The notes under the pieces: generated by a model
Told to the model about the DNA's origin: nothing
The model's database searches: none
Seen by the model: the letters and a program-made list of their open reading frames with translations, nothing else
Shown here: one piece after another, positions 54,049 to 62,503 of the stretch
How positions within the stretch are numbered: position 1 is the first letter of the stretch
Layout: the number at the start of each line of letters is the position of its first letter
Assembly: GCF_001277345.1 (NCBI RefSeq)
Contig: NZ_LIUT01000008.1
Location: 687,659-751,658, forward strand
Direction: 5' to 3'
DNA from: Paenibacillus solani
Lineage (GTDB): Bacteria; Bacillota; Bacilli; Paenibacillales; Paenibacillaceae
Length of the DNA stretch: 64,000 bases
Position numbers and translations under genes: made by a program

Positions 54049-56508
54049 TTAGAAGAGAAGCTCAGCCAGCTGTTGAACTTCTTGCTTAGCTTTAGGATCA
54101 ACTTTTATTAATTTGTCCATAAGTGTGTCGTCATTTAAACCTTGCTGCTGTAAAGATGCAAGATACCATATGGCGATATCCTTGTTTGTTGTTATCGACA
54201 GGTCTTCATGTATGCCAATTTTTAGAGCATCGGATGCTTGTTTCGGTTGATTTGTAAAGAAATACATCTTACCAGTCTTTAAGATCATGTCCGGCGTGTT
54301 TTTAAATGCACGTCCTTGTAATTGCCCTTCCGGCAATGTAGCCAGATATTGAATACCTGATTGAACTTCAGTGAACGCTTCCGTTGCTTGCTTAAAATAC
54401 TTGTCTTTTGTAGCGGTCTCGCCTGTTCCTAGAGCATTCATACCGAGGTTGTAACCTTTATCGATAATCTGCTCATACCACTCGATATCCCATTTGTATT
54501 TATAAGCATTGTTAATGAGTATCTCATAGGCTTCCTCTGGCTCCTGCTTTAACTCGTACCAGTCGATTAATCGTTTTAGCATAGATTTATTATTAGGTTC
54601 ATCTTTTAATGCCTTGTTTAACAACTGCAATGATAATTGATAGAAGTTTTCGTCTTGATTTTGTTTGTAAACAGATTGATACAGTGAACTCATAAGTAGA
54701 ACGGAGTCCGGATGACTAGGCCGAATACTTAAATCCTTATCCAGTGGTGCTTTTATCTCACTATACGATGTGCTAACCTGGGCAACAACTCGAGCTTCCA
54801 TAGCTGCATCAGCAGCTTGAACATAACGAATGGAGGTGATTAGTACAATGATTGCAAAGAGGCTGACAAAAGCAGTGTACACACCACTAGCAGTTGAGTT
54901 TTTCAGACTCCGTCGTTTAATCGGTTTACTGTCTATTGCAGTAGCCATCCCGCCCAGTCCAAGGAATACGAGTATTCCTAAAAAGACGTAACTCATGTTA
55001 AAGTCCAGAATACTATGCATGAAAATCGACAATACGATGATGAAATACAGGAAATGCGAATTGCGGTTTTCTTCATTGTCTTTGATATAACGAATAATAT
55101 ATTTATAGAATATGAACAAAATGAACGACATGAATACAAGGAAACCGACAATACCGACCTCGACCAAGTATTGTAAGAAAAAGTTATGGGCTTGGCGGCT
55201 TGTATACGGGTTATTTTGATATTGCTCATACAGTGCGGACCATGCTCCTCCGCCTGCACCGATAATTGGATAGTCTGCAAGTAATTTTAAAGCATCTTTA
55301 TAGAAAGTGAATCGTTCCAGAACACTGTGCTGATTGAAGTTAATATTCTCGAGTCGGATACTGATGTTCTTCGGAAGTAAGCTTTTAAGGTTGGTGCCAA
55401 TGAATAGGAAGATCAGGATTCCACCAACAACTAAGGAACCAATCGGTATCCATAGGGCAGAGCCTTTTTTTGCGGACCATTTGTCCAGTGTTATTTCTAG
55501 TTTCGGAGCGACATATTGTTGGATCAACCAACCTAGTATTCCTACGACTGCGGATATACCAAGTAGAATTCCCCAACCTTTAAGAGCTTCGCTTCCATTA
55601 AAATTCTTATTTAGTTGCAATCCAAGCTCTGTAACCGATTTGGATATGAGCAATGAGGCGATACCTGCAACTCCGCAATAAAGGATCCACAACAGTTGTT
55701 TCGAGGGTTTCAGAAACAGTAACAGCAGAACAAATACAACCGGTAGCATGACGAGTCCGCCCCGGGACAATGTCAAGAGCAATGATACAATGATAGGTAC
55801 TAGCATGAAGCTGTGGAACGCTTGACTGTACCATTTACGCGATGTCGTAATATAGAAGACTGCCGCAAACAAGAATGCCATTAGAAAGGCAGCGTATGTA
55901 TTTGCATATTGGAATACTGACGTTAGACGCAGACCGTTGGAATCTGTCATAACTGCTTGTCTATAAATACCGTCAGAGACCGTATTGGAGAACCATTTTG
56001 CGATGGCACCTGCTGCCTTCCCTTGACCGAACCAGTTCAGTAAACCGAACCCGACGATCAGATAGGCAACCGTCATAATGGTTGTCTGTATGATTTGGTT
56101 TCCCAGTTTATCACGCAGCAGATACAATCCAATGATAAACATAATAGCATATATACAGTTAATGATGACCATGTTCATCGCTAGATAATAAGAGGCTGCA
56201 CTGATGAGTGATAGTATGTAAGTTAGGGGTAGTAAGAATACGCCAACAGCAAGCCAGTCTCTCTGATCCTTGAGTTGAATGCTTTTATAATATTGCGCAA
56301 CCCAGAGAAATAACAATAGACACGCTAATATAGCAGCCCAAAAAATAGGTTTCTCAAATTCAAGCATTTGTCCGTTAAATAGTGCCGTCTGGAACGGTGT
56401 CCAGGTTAAAAAAAGTATGATTCCTGCAATTAACACCCAAAATAAAACCGATCTGGTCTCAGGTTTCCTCGATGAGGCGGCTTTTTTCCCGTATACTGGT
56501 TTCGACAA
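54049..56508 (-). CDS. O-antigen ligase-like membrane protein with C-terminal TPR region
   Basis: 819 residues from TTG 56508. That start is chosen because AAAAGGAG stands nine bases before it; the longer ORF begins at a TTG (56541) upstream of that site. About twelve TM segments (about 25-565) include the Wzy_C/WaaL block GAGGGAWSALYEQYQNNPYTSRQAHNFFLQ... with a conserved His, the large loop that carries the ligase site. A cytosolic or wall-side helical C-terminus (about 600-819) has TPR-like pairs. Such proteins polymerise or ligate glycan chains; the linkage here is unknown. The next neighbours are glycopolymer genes. A decayed copy of its 5' part lies at 57438-57830. Confidence 0.85.
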   Translation of the reverse strand: MSKPVYGKKAASSRKPETRSVLFWVLIAGIILFLTWTPFQTALFNGQMLEFEKPIFWAAILACLLLFLWVAQYYKSIQLKDQRDWLAVGVFLLPLTYILSLISAASYYLAMNMVIINCIYAIMFIIGLYLLRDKLGNQIIQTTIMTVAYLIVGFGLLNWFGQGKAAGAIAKWFSNTVSDGIYRQAVMTDSNGLRLTSVFQYANTYAAFLMAFLFAAVFYITTSRKWYSQAFHSFMLVPIIVSLLLTLSRGGLVMLPVVFVLLLLFLKPSKQLLWILYCGVAGIASLLISKSVTELGLQLNKNFNGSEALKGWGILLGISAVVGILGWLIQQYVAPKLEITLDKWSAKKGSALWIPIGSLVVGGILIFLFIGTNLKSLLPKNISIRLENINFNQHSVLERFTFYKDALKLLADYPIIGAGGGAWSALYEQYQNNPYTSRQAHNFFLQYLVEVGIVGFLVFMSFILFIFYKYIIRYIKDNEENRNSHFLYFIIVLSIFMHSILDFNMSYVFLGILVFLGLGGMATAIDSKPIKRRSLKNSTASGVYTAFVSLFAIIVLITSIRYVQAADAAMEARVVAQVSTSYSEIKAPLDKDLSIRPSHPDSVLLMSSLYQSVYKQNQDENFYQLSLQLLNKALKDEPNNKSMLKRLIDWYELKQEPEEAYEILINNAYKYKWDIEWYEQIIDKGYNLGMNALGTGETATKDKYFKQATEAFTEVQSGIQYLATLPEGQLQGRAFKNTPDMILKTGKMYFFTNQPKQASDALKIGIHEDLSITTNKDIAIWYLASLQQQGLNDDTLMDKLIKVDPKAKQEVQQLAELLF

Positions 56509-56549
56509 CGTAATTAGCTCCTTTTCGTGTATATACGACAATATTTTAG

Positions 56550-57050
56550 CATAACTCTAGTAACAGAGACCACATATATGGAAATAAGGTGTCCCGCTTC
56601 ATCTATGATAGAATTAAACCACTCAATTAGATATAGAAATAATAAAAGTCGTTAAAGGGCCTTCAAACTGAAACCTACAGGAAAAGGACGTCAAACTTCC
56701 CTTGTAATCTTAAACTCTTTTAAAGTGAATGTAATCGATCGTTGAGTTTATGAATTCCTCAAAGGTATGGTAGGAACTTTAATCTAAAAAAACTCTTGGG
56801 TGATAACAACCTTACCAGTTCGTATCCTGAGTTGATGACGTCTTATGGAGTCGATCTAAAGATCTTAAATGCAGAATATATGTGTTACTTTGGTGCTGAT
56901 AAATGGTCAGATTCAACTTCTGAAGTAGATGCTTCAAACTGTATGGCGTCCTTCAACGCCGATTTAGTTGGAAGACCGGTAGCTTTCAAGAATATTCGAA
57001 ATAAGAAAACAAACAAGGTCTTGCTAATGCGAGGTCTTTTTATTATGCAC
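56550..57050. other. Region of unclear content between the ligase gene and the remnant zone
   Basis: No clear gene. A frame is open at about 56754-57083 (TTG 56796 gives 95 codons, with DLVGRPVAFKNIRNKKTNK) without a ribosome binding site, followed by a wobble-rich GGTCTTGC/GCGAGGTC terminator-like hairpin (57018-57040). I do not recognise the product; it may be the relic of a lost gene. The coding status is doubtful. Confidence 0.25.
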
Positions 57051-57425
57051 AGCCCTGCTAAGCGCACATCTTCTAGACGGTGAAAGTCTACTACATGAGG
57101 TCCGAGCCCCCGTGTAGCTTGAATGCATGTGTATGGCGAAATCTGTACGTAGAAGCGTATATTGACAAATGTACCAGTCAGAGTCTAGGCGAGAAAAGTA
57201 CCAGACCGAAACATGAAGTGAATTCTCCGGTGTAGGGAATTGACATAGTATGAGAGAAAATACAGTGAACTGGGAGGCCATTCCCTCCACGGAAAAAAAC
57301 TCGTGAAAAAATGCTCTATGAGCCGACAAGGTGAAGTGAGTCGTCTATAGGAAAGAGTCCGAGGGAGTAATGGTGCATGGCAGCACGATCATCAGGCGAG
57401 TTAAAGTCACGCTGAGCCTCGGACT
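57050..57425 (+). ncRNA. Structured GC-richer segment, possibly a 5' group II intron fragment
   Basis: About 376 bases distinct from the A+T-rich surroundings. It begins GCGCAC and TAGAC-GGTGAAA-GTCTA, a hairpin of the kind found near the start of group II intron domain I, and ends in perfect 9-bp arms AGTCCGAGG/CCTCGGACT (57356-57364, 57417-57425). Several GAAA-type loops lie between. No reverse transcriptase ORF and no domain V are visible, so if it is an intron it is a truncated relic. The identification is inference. Confidence 0.3.
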
Positions 57426-57437
57426 AAGTCTTGTCCC

Positions 57438-57830
57438 AGCCAGTTCAGCAAAGCCAAGCATAATGACCATATAAGCGTGATTACAGAAATTTCTAAAACC
57501 TTATTTGCTAACCTGTATTGAAGTAAATACAATCCAATGATAAATGTGAAAGAGTACATGTTCTGAAATAATACATAGCAAAATACTAGCTTGCCGCCGA
57601 TAACAGGCTGAGTGTGTAGGTCTCAGGTATCAACAATACCCAGACGATTCTGCCGACTTCCAGTCTCATCTGCTTAAAGGATGCTACACCCATGCTGCAT
57701 CAACGGCTAACTGATCATTACCGCCCAGTAATTATATTGATGACTAAACCAGTCATAATTTTCCTTCGTCCTCGACGCTGTCGCCTTTTTCCCGTATACT
57801 GGATTCGACACGAATTTATCTCTTTTGCAT
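57438..57830 (-). pseudogene. Decayed 5' part of a second O-antigen-ligase gene
   Basis: Minus-strand sequence corresponding to the start of the intact ligase gene at 56508. Exact shared blocks: TTTTTCCCGTATACTGG (57786-57802 and 56483-56499) and ATACAATCCAATGATAAA (57527-57544 and 56122-56139), plus CAGTTCAG (57441 and 56033). The order and orientation are kept; the copy is about 100 bases shorter between the blocks, so deleted and without a frame. Even the bases before the start codon are alike. It is a relic of a tandem or displaced copy. Confidence 0.7.
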
Positions 57831-57893
57831 TTGATACTTGAATTATTTTAGATATAGATCCATAGTGGTACTAATTCAAAGAGGAGAAATTGC

Positions 57894-58670
57894 ATGAAAA
57901 CGCATGTTTATAATTTCTTGAAATACAAGGATTTATTTTTGGAATTGATCAGGAAAGATATTAATTTGAAATATAAGAATTCATATTTGGGTGTCTTATG
58001 GAGTTTACTGAACCCTCTGTTGATGATGATTGTATTGACTATTATTTTCTCTGAAGTCTTTCAGAATAAGATAGAGAATTTCCCGGTCTATGTTCTTACA
58101 GGTAGAATGTTATATTCGTTCTTCTCGGAATCAACCAATTTTGCCATGAACTCCATAATTAATAACAGCCAATTAATAAGAAAAGTATATGTTCCAAAGT
58201 ATTTCTTTCCCTTGTCTCGGGTTTGTTCATCGTTCATTACTTCATTGATTTCATTAATACCAATTATTCTGGTTATGCTTTTAACGGGAGTTCACTTCTC
58301 TTTTTATAATTTCTTAATAATAATTCCTTTGTTTTTATTGCTTATAATTGCGATGGGTGCGGGGATGATCTTGTCCACCATCTTTGTCTTTTTCAGAGAT
58401 ATGGGGCATCTTTATTCTGTTATATTGATGATCTTGATGTATATGACACCTATATTCTACCCGGCATCCATTATCCCAGACCGCTATCATTGGTTGATTG
58501 AATTAAATCCGTTATACCCGTTGCTCAAGATTTTTAGAGATGTACTGATGTATGGACAAATGTTTGAGTGGAGCGAATTGTTAATTGCAGCTGCTTATGC
58601 TGTTATTTACTTTTTGGTAGGAATCTATGTTTTCTATAAAAAACAGGATCGGTTCATTTTTCATATCTGA
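57894..58670 (+). CDS. ABC-2 type glycopolymer export permease (TagG/Wzm-like)
   Basis: 258 residues with six TM helices (first about 33-55; SLLNPLLMMIVLTIIFSEVF) and the family's amphipathic N-terminal helix YKDLFLELIRKDINLKYKNSYLGVLWS. Begins the glycopolymer cluster. AGAGGAGA lies eight bases before the ATG. With the ATPase that follows it forms the flippase that exports a lipid-linked polysaccharide or teichoic acid-type chain. A+T-rich, unlike the core genes upstream. Confidence 0.92.
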   Translation: MKTHVYNFLKYKDLFLELIRKDINLKYKNSYLGVLWSLLNPLLMMIVLTIIFSEVFQNKIENFPVYVLTGRMLYSFFSESTNFAMNSIINNSQLIRKVYVPKYFFPLSRVCSSFITSLISLIPIILVMLLTGVHFSFYNFLIIIPLFLLLIIAMGAGMILSTIFVFFRDMGHLYSVILMILMYMTPIFYPASIIPDRYHWLIELNPLYPLLKIFRDVLMYGQMFEWSELLIAAAYAVIYFLVGIYVFYKKQDRFIFHI

Positions 58671-58703
58671 TTGGTCCAGTTGGGATGCGCAAAGGGGATT
58701 GTT

Positions 58704-59441
58704 ATGAACGTAATTGAAGTAAATAATGTATCAATGAAATACAGATTAGCTACCGAAAAGGTAGACTCTATAAAGCAATATTTGATTAAGAAAGCAAAAA
58801 GAGAACTTCATTATGAAGATTTCTATGCACTTAATGAGATTAGTTTTTCCGTTGCCAAGGGAGAAGTGTTTGGGATTATTGGCCTGAACGGGGCTGGTAA
58901 GAGTACATTGTTGAAAATTATCTCGGGTATTTTGAAGCCTACCACCGGATCAATAAAGGTCAGCGGGAAAATTGCGCCATTAATTGAGCTTGGAGCTGGA
59001 TTTAATGGTGATCTATCGGGGATAGAAAACATTTATCTTAATGGGTTGATACTTGGCTACTCCAAAAAAATGATTAAGTCAAAAATTGAGGAAATTGTTG
59101 AGTTCAGCGAACTAGGGAAGTTCATTCACACACCTATAAAAAATTACTCATCCGGGATGAAAGCAAGGCTAGGATTTTCTATCGCAACCATTGTTCAACC
59201 GGAAATTTTAATTGTCGATGAGGTATTATCGGTTGGCGATATCAAGTTCAAGGAGAAGAGTGAAAAGAAAATCTTAAGCATGATGGAGCAAGGCGCCACT
59301 ATTTTATTCGTTTCTCACTCGCTAGGTCAAATTGAGAAGTTGTGTGAAAGGGTAGTGTGGTTGGAGGGTGGAAGAGTCCGCAAGATAGGTCATACTAAGG
59401 AGATCATTGAAGAATACAAAAAAATTACATTAAATAACTAG
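58704..59441 (+). CDS. ABC transporter ATPase for glycopolymer export (TagH/Wzt-like)
   Basis: 245 residues from ATG 58704 (AAAGGGG upstream); the longer frame starts in the previous gene's tail and is rejected. Walker A GLNGAGKST (about 60-68), signature YSSGMKAR (about 151-158), Walker B ILIVDEVLSVGD (about 172-183), H-loop SHS. It lacks the C-terminal carbohydrate-binding domain of Wzt and the extra domain of TagH, so it is a minimal ATPase. Its partner is the permease just before it. Confidence 0.93.
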   Translation: MNVIEVNNVSMKYRLATEKVDSIKQYLIKKAKRELHYEDFYALNEISFSVAKGEVFGIIGLNGAGKSTLLKIISGILKPTTGSIKVSGKIAPLIELGAGFNGDLSGIENIYLNGLILGYSKKMIKSKIEEIVEFSELGKFIHTPIKNYSSGMKARLGFSIATIVQPEILIVDEVLSVGDIKFKEKSEKKILSMMEQGATILFVSHSLGQIEKLCERVVWLEGGRVRKIGHTKEIIEEYKKITLNN

Positions 59442-59452
59442 GGGAATGCATC

Positions 59453-61636
59453 GTGTCTTTTCGTTTATCTGTAATAATACCGGTCTATAATGTCGAGGAC
59501 TATATTGAAGAATGTTTAAATTCAATTGTTAACCAGACTATTGGGATCGACCAAATTGAGGTTATCTTGATTAATGATCACAGTACAGACAACAGTATAA
59601 GTATTGCGGAACTATACGCCGACAGGTACGACTCAATCAAAATCGTTCATCACAAAAGAAACATGGGGTCGGGAATAGCGAGAAATACCGGCCTAAATAT
59701 GGCTACTTCTCAATTGATTGCCTTTATTGATGCCGATGATTATATAACAGATAACACCTTCGAAATGGCTATTGAAAGCATGGAACTTACAAATAGCGAT
59801 TTGTTCATCTATGAGTATGAGTATTTTAGCCCTTCGAATAAAGCTTATCCAAGAAACCCCTCTGCGCAATTATTCGCGGATACCCAAATCGTTAAAGATA
59901 TAAGAGAGTTTCCGGAAATTATTTTTGCTACCTCTGTATGTAATAAGGTCTTCAAAAGAGAGTTGATTGGAGATTTAAAATTTACTGAATCCCGTATTGA
60001 GGATGTAATGTTTTCAACAATAACTACATTTCTTGCAAGAAAAATTTATATTAGCAACAGATGCAAATACTTCTATCGGAAGCGTGAAGAGAGCAACTCG
60101 AAGACAGATGAATATTATAGTAATAAAGAGAGTTACCTAGATCATCTGAATGTTAATATACAAATGCATGAATTGATCAATGAATATCCTGAATATAAGG
60201 AGCTAATCGATTGGTTCAACATTCGGTCGTTGCATCCTTTTATTTATAATATGGTGAATCAATCTTTCTTCACTTTGAAAGAAAAGCGTGATTATTTTTA
60301 CAAATCAAAAGAGGTGTTTACGGGTATTAGTTCGGAAACTATAGAAAGGTTAGAGAAGCCGATTTCAAAATATATTGTCAAATCAACACAAAAGAACTCT
60401 TTTTCATTGTTTTTTTCGACAAAAAACTCCATTAAATTATATAATGGAATAAGAAAGCGATTACCCTTGATTCAAAAAGTCAATAAAGCAGCCTTGCTGG
60501 GGCTTTGTCTTGTTGCTTCTTTCTTTTATCGTTTCAATAGTAAATATCGCAATATATGGCTTGTGTGTGAACGGGGTTATGAGGCAGGGGATAACGGATA
60601 TAGCTTTTTCAAGTACTTGTGTCAGAATCATCCTGAAATCCATGCGTTCTATCTCATGGATTACTCTAACCAACAGGATTTCAATAAAGTAAATTCTATA
60701 GGCGAAGTTATCCAATATGGAAGTTTCAAACACAAAATATTGTTTATTTTGGCCAAATATCTAGTAACTGCTCATCGTGGAACCATTGAACCATGGAATT
60801 ATCAGCAATACAAGAGATTTTGTGGATTCCTGTCGAAAAATCAGAAGTACATCTTTCTTCAACATGGAATTACGAAAGATGATGTAAGCAATGTGCTTGG
60901 ACGGAAGCAGACTTCTTTTGATCTGTTTATTACAGGAGCAAAACCGGAGTTTGATTATATTAGTTCGACCTTCGGGTATCATAATGGCGAAGTGGTTTAT
61001 ACGGGATTTGCTAGATTTGATGATTTACACTCATTTAAAATTAAAAAGCAAATATTATTCATGCCCACTTGGCGAAAAAAATTAGCTTGGTCTAACATTT
61101 CAGATAGGGCAGAGATGTTTAAAAATACTGATTATTTTCGTTACTATCAGTCGCTTCTTTCTAATGAAGAACTGATTCGAGTATTAAATCAAAGCGGGTA
61201 TCAATTAGTTTTTTATCCGCATCACGAAATGCAACAATTTGTTGATTGCTTTTCGACTAACGCAGAACATATCTTAATTGGAAATAAGGAAAGATTTGAT
61301 GTTCAAACATTGCTTAAAGAATCTTCAGTTTTAATTACTGACTATTCCAGCGTTTTTTTTGATTTTGGGTATATGGGGAAGCCCGTTGTATATTATCAAT
61401 TTGATTCGGTTGACTTCTTCCAAACACATTATAAGCGGGGGTATTTCAGTTATCAAAGTGATGGATTTGGTCCAGTTTTCTCCGAAGAGCAAGAAATCAT
61501 TGATTATATAAAATTCTTAGTTAATTCAAACTTTCAGATAGAAGATAAGTATCGTCAAAGGATAGAGCGTTTCTTCACCCTTAAAGACCAAAATAATTGT
61601 GAAAGAATATTTCAATCCATTATTCAATTGAAATGA
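59453..61636 (+). CDS. Bifunctional GT2 glycosyltransferase / CDP-glycerol glycerophosphotransferase
   Basis: 727 residues from GTG 59453 (AGGGGAA upstream). The N-terminal GT-A domain (about 1-230, RLSVIIPVYNVEDYIEECL, with the D-x-D-like DADD at about 90) is followed by a linker and a CDP-glycerol glycerophosphotransferase (TagB/TagF-like) domain (about 360-725). Landmarks are FLQHGITKDD (about 471-480), a PTWR motif (about 540), YPHHE (about 592) and LITDYSSVFFDFGYMGKPVVYY (about 634-655). This suggests a polymer with glycerol phosphate units joined to sugars, a teichoic acid-like chain. The 3' end overlaps the next frame (ATGA). Confidence 0.9.
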   Translation: MSFRLSVIIPVYNVEDYIEECLNSIVNQTIGIDQIEVILINDHSTDNSISIAELYADRYDSIKIVHHKRNMGSGIARNTGLNMATSQLIAFIDADDYITDNTFEMAIESMELTNSDLFIYEYEYFSPSNKAYPRNPSAQLFADTQIVKDIREFPEIIFATSVCNKVFKRELIGDLKFTESRIEDVMFSTITTFLARKIYISNRCKYFYRKREESNSKTDEYYSNKESYLDHLNVNIQMHELINEYPEYKELIDWFNIRSLHPFIYNMVNQSFFTLKEKRDYFYKSKEVFTGISSETIERLEKPISKYIVKSTQKNSFSLFFSTKNSIKLYNGIRKRLPLIQKVNKAALLGLCLVASFFYRFNSKYRNIWLVCERGYEAGDNGYSFFKYLCQNHPEIHAFYLMDYSNQQDFNKVNSIGEVIQYGSFKHKILFILAKYLVTAHRGTIEPWNYQQYKRFCGFLSKNQKYIFLQHGITKDDVSNVLGRKQTSFDLFITGAKPEFDYISSTFGYHNGEVVYTGFARFDDLHSFKIKKQILFMPTWRKKLAWSNISDRAEMFKNTDYFRYYQSLLSNEELIRVLNQSGYQLVFYPHHEMQQFVDCFSTNAEHILIGNKERFDVQTLLKESSVLITDYSSVFFDFGYMGKPVVYYQFDSVDFFQTHYKRGYFSYQSDGFGPVFSEEQEIIDYIKFLVNSNFQIEDKYRQRIERFFTLKDQNNCERIFQSIIQLK

Positions 61637-62457
61637 GTGGGGGGTTCATGGAACAACAAATAATTCCTGATGTTTCGGTTATAATTCGTACTTATCGACG
61701 ACCAACATTATTAACAAGAGCATTAACAAGTCTAGTTAATCAAGAATACAAAAAATTTGAAGTAATAGTCGTTGAAGATGGTCCTCCTATATCTAAGGAA
61801 ATTATAAAAAAATTCAATAATTTAAATATTAAATATATATCTACAAAGACTCACATAGGGCGATCTGCAGCTGGAAATAAAGGTTTAGATGTGGCGACTG
61901 GGAAGTATATAAATTTTTTAGATGATGATGATATTCTTCAACCTGATCATATACAAATTTTATCTAGTGAGTTAGATGCACATCCAGATATTTGTGCTGT
62001 TCATTCATCATCAATAGAAAGGAAAGTAATTTATGAATCGTATCAACCTCTTAGGGTAAAAACTAGGAGTGAAAAATATAGTTACTCAAGTCCATTAAAT
62101 AAACAAGAAATATTTTATAGGAATATGTTTCCTATACAGGCGGTGATGTTTCGAAGAAATCTATTTCTAAATTTCGGGGGATTCGATGAAAAACTAGAAT
62201 ATTTAGAAGATTGGGACTTGTGGATCAAGTATAGCTTGCACGGTCAATTCTTGTTTATAGATAGAATTACCTCAATTTATCATATTCCTGGAAAAAAAAG
62301 TGAACTTCGAGCCCGAAAGAAGATATTTAAAAGATATGAAGTGAATATTCTAAGTAAATACACAGATTATATTAGCATTAACAAAATAAAATCACCAAGC
62401 ATTTTTAATAAGATGTTAAAAAAGTTAAGGGAAATAGTAAAAGCAAACTCATTATAA
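61633..62457 (+). CDS. GT2-family glycosyltransferase
   Basis: 274 residues if read from ATG 61633 (overlaps the previous stop); a second ATG at 61648 has only GGGGG close to it, so the start is open. PDVSVIIRTYRRPTLLTRALTSLV, then the nucleotide-sugar motif DDDD (about 97) and EDWDLWIKYS (about 196), typical of family 2. Its acceptor and donor are unknown. It lies between two CDP-glycerol-type genes. Very A+T-rich. Confidence 0.88.
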   Translation: MSGGFMEQQIIPDVSVIIRTYRRPTLLTRALTSLVNQEYKKFEVIVVEDGPPISKEIIKKFNNLNIKYISTKTHIGRSAAGNKGLDVATGKYINFLDDDDILQPDHIQILSSELDAHPDICAVHSSSIERKVIYESYQPLRVKTRSEKYSYSSPLNKQEIFYRNMFPIQAVMFRRNLFLNFGGFDEKLEYLEDWDLWIKYSLHGQFLFIDRITSIYHIPGKKSELRARKKIFKRYEVNILSKYTDYISINKIKSPSIFNKMLKKLREIVKANSL

Positions 62458-62503
62458 TGAATATGTATTCAGTATTATACGATTATAGATTTGAGGGGTA
62501 AAA

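Noticed and set aside
57316..57345. Group II intron domain V at GAGCCGACAAGGTGAAGTGAGTCGTC
   Set aside because: It starts like domain V, but the 3' half does not pair back (a GGTTC/CGGTTC-type arm is missing), so the catalytic hairpin is not there.
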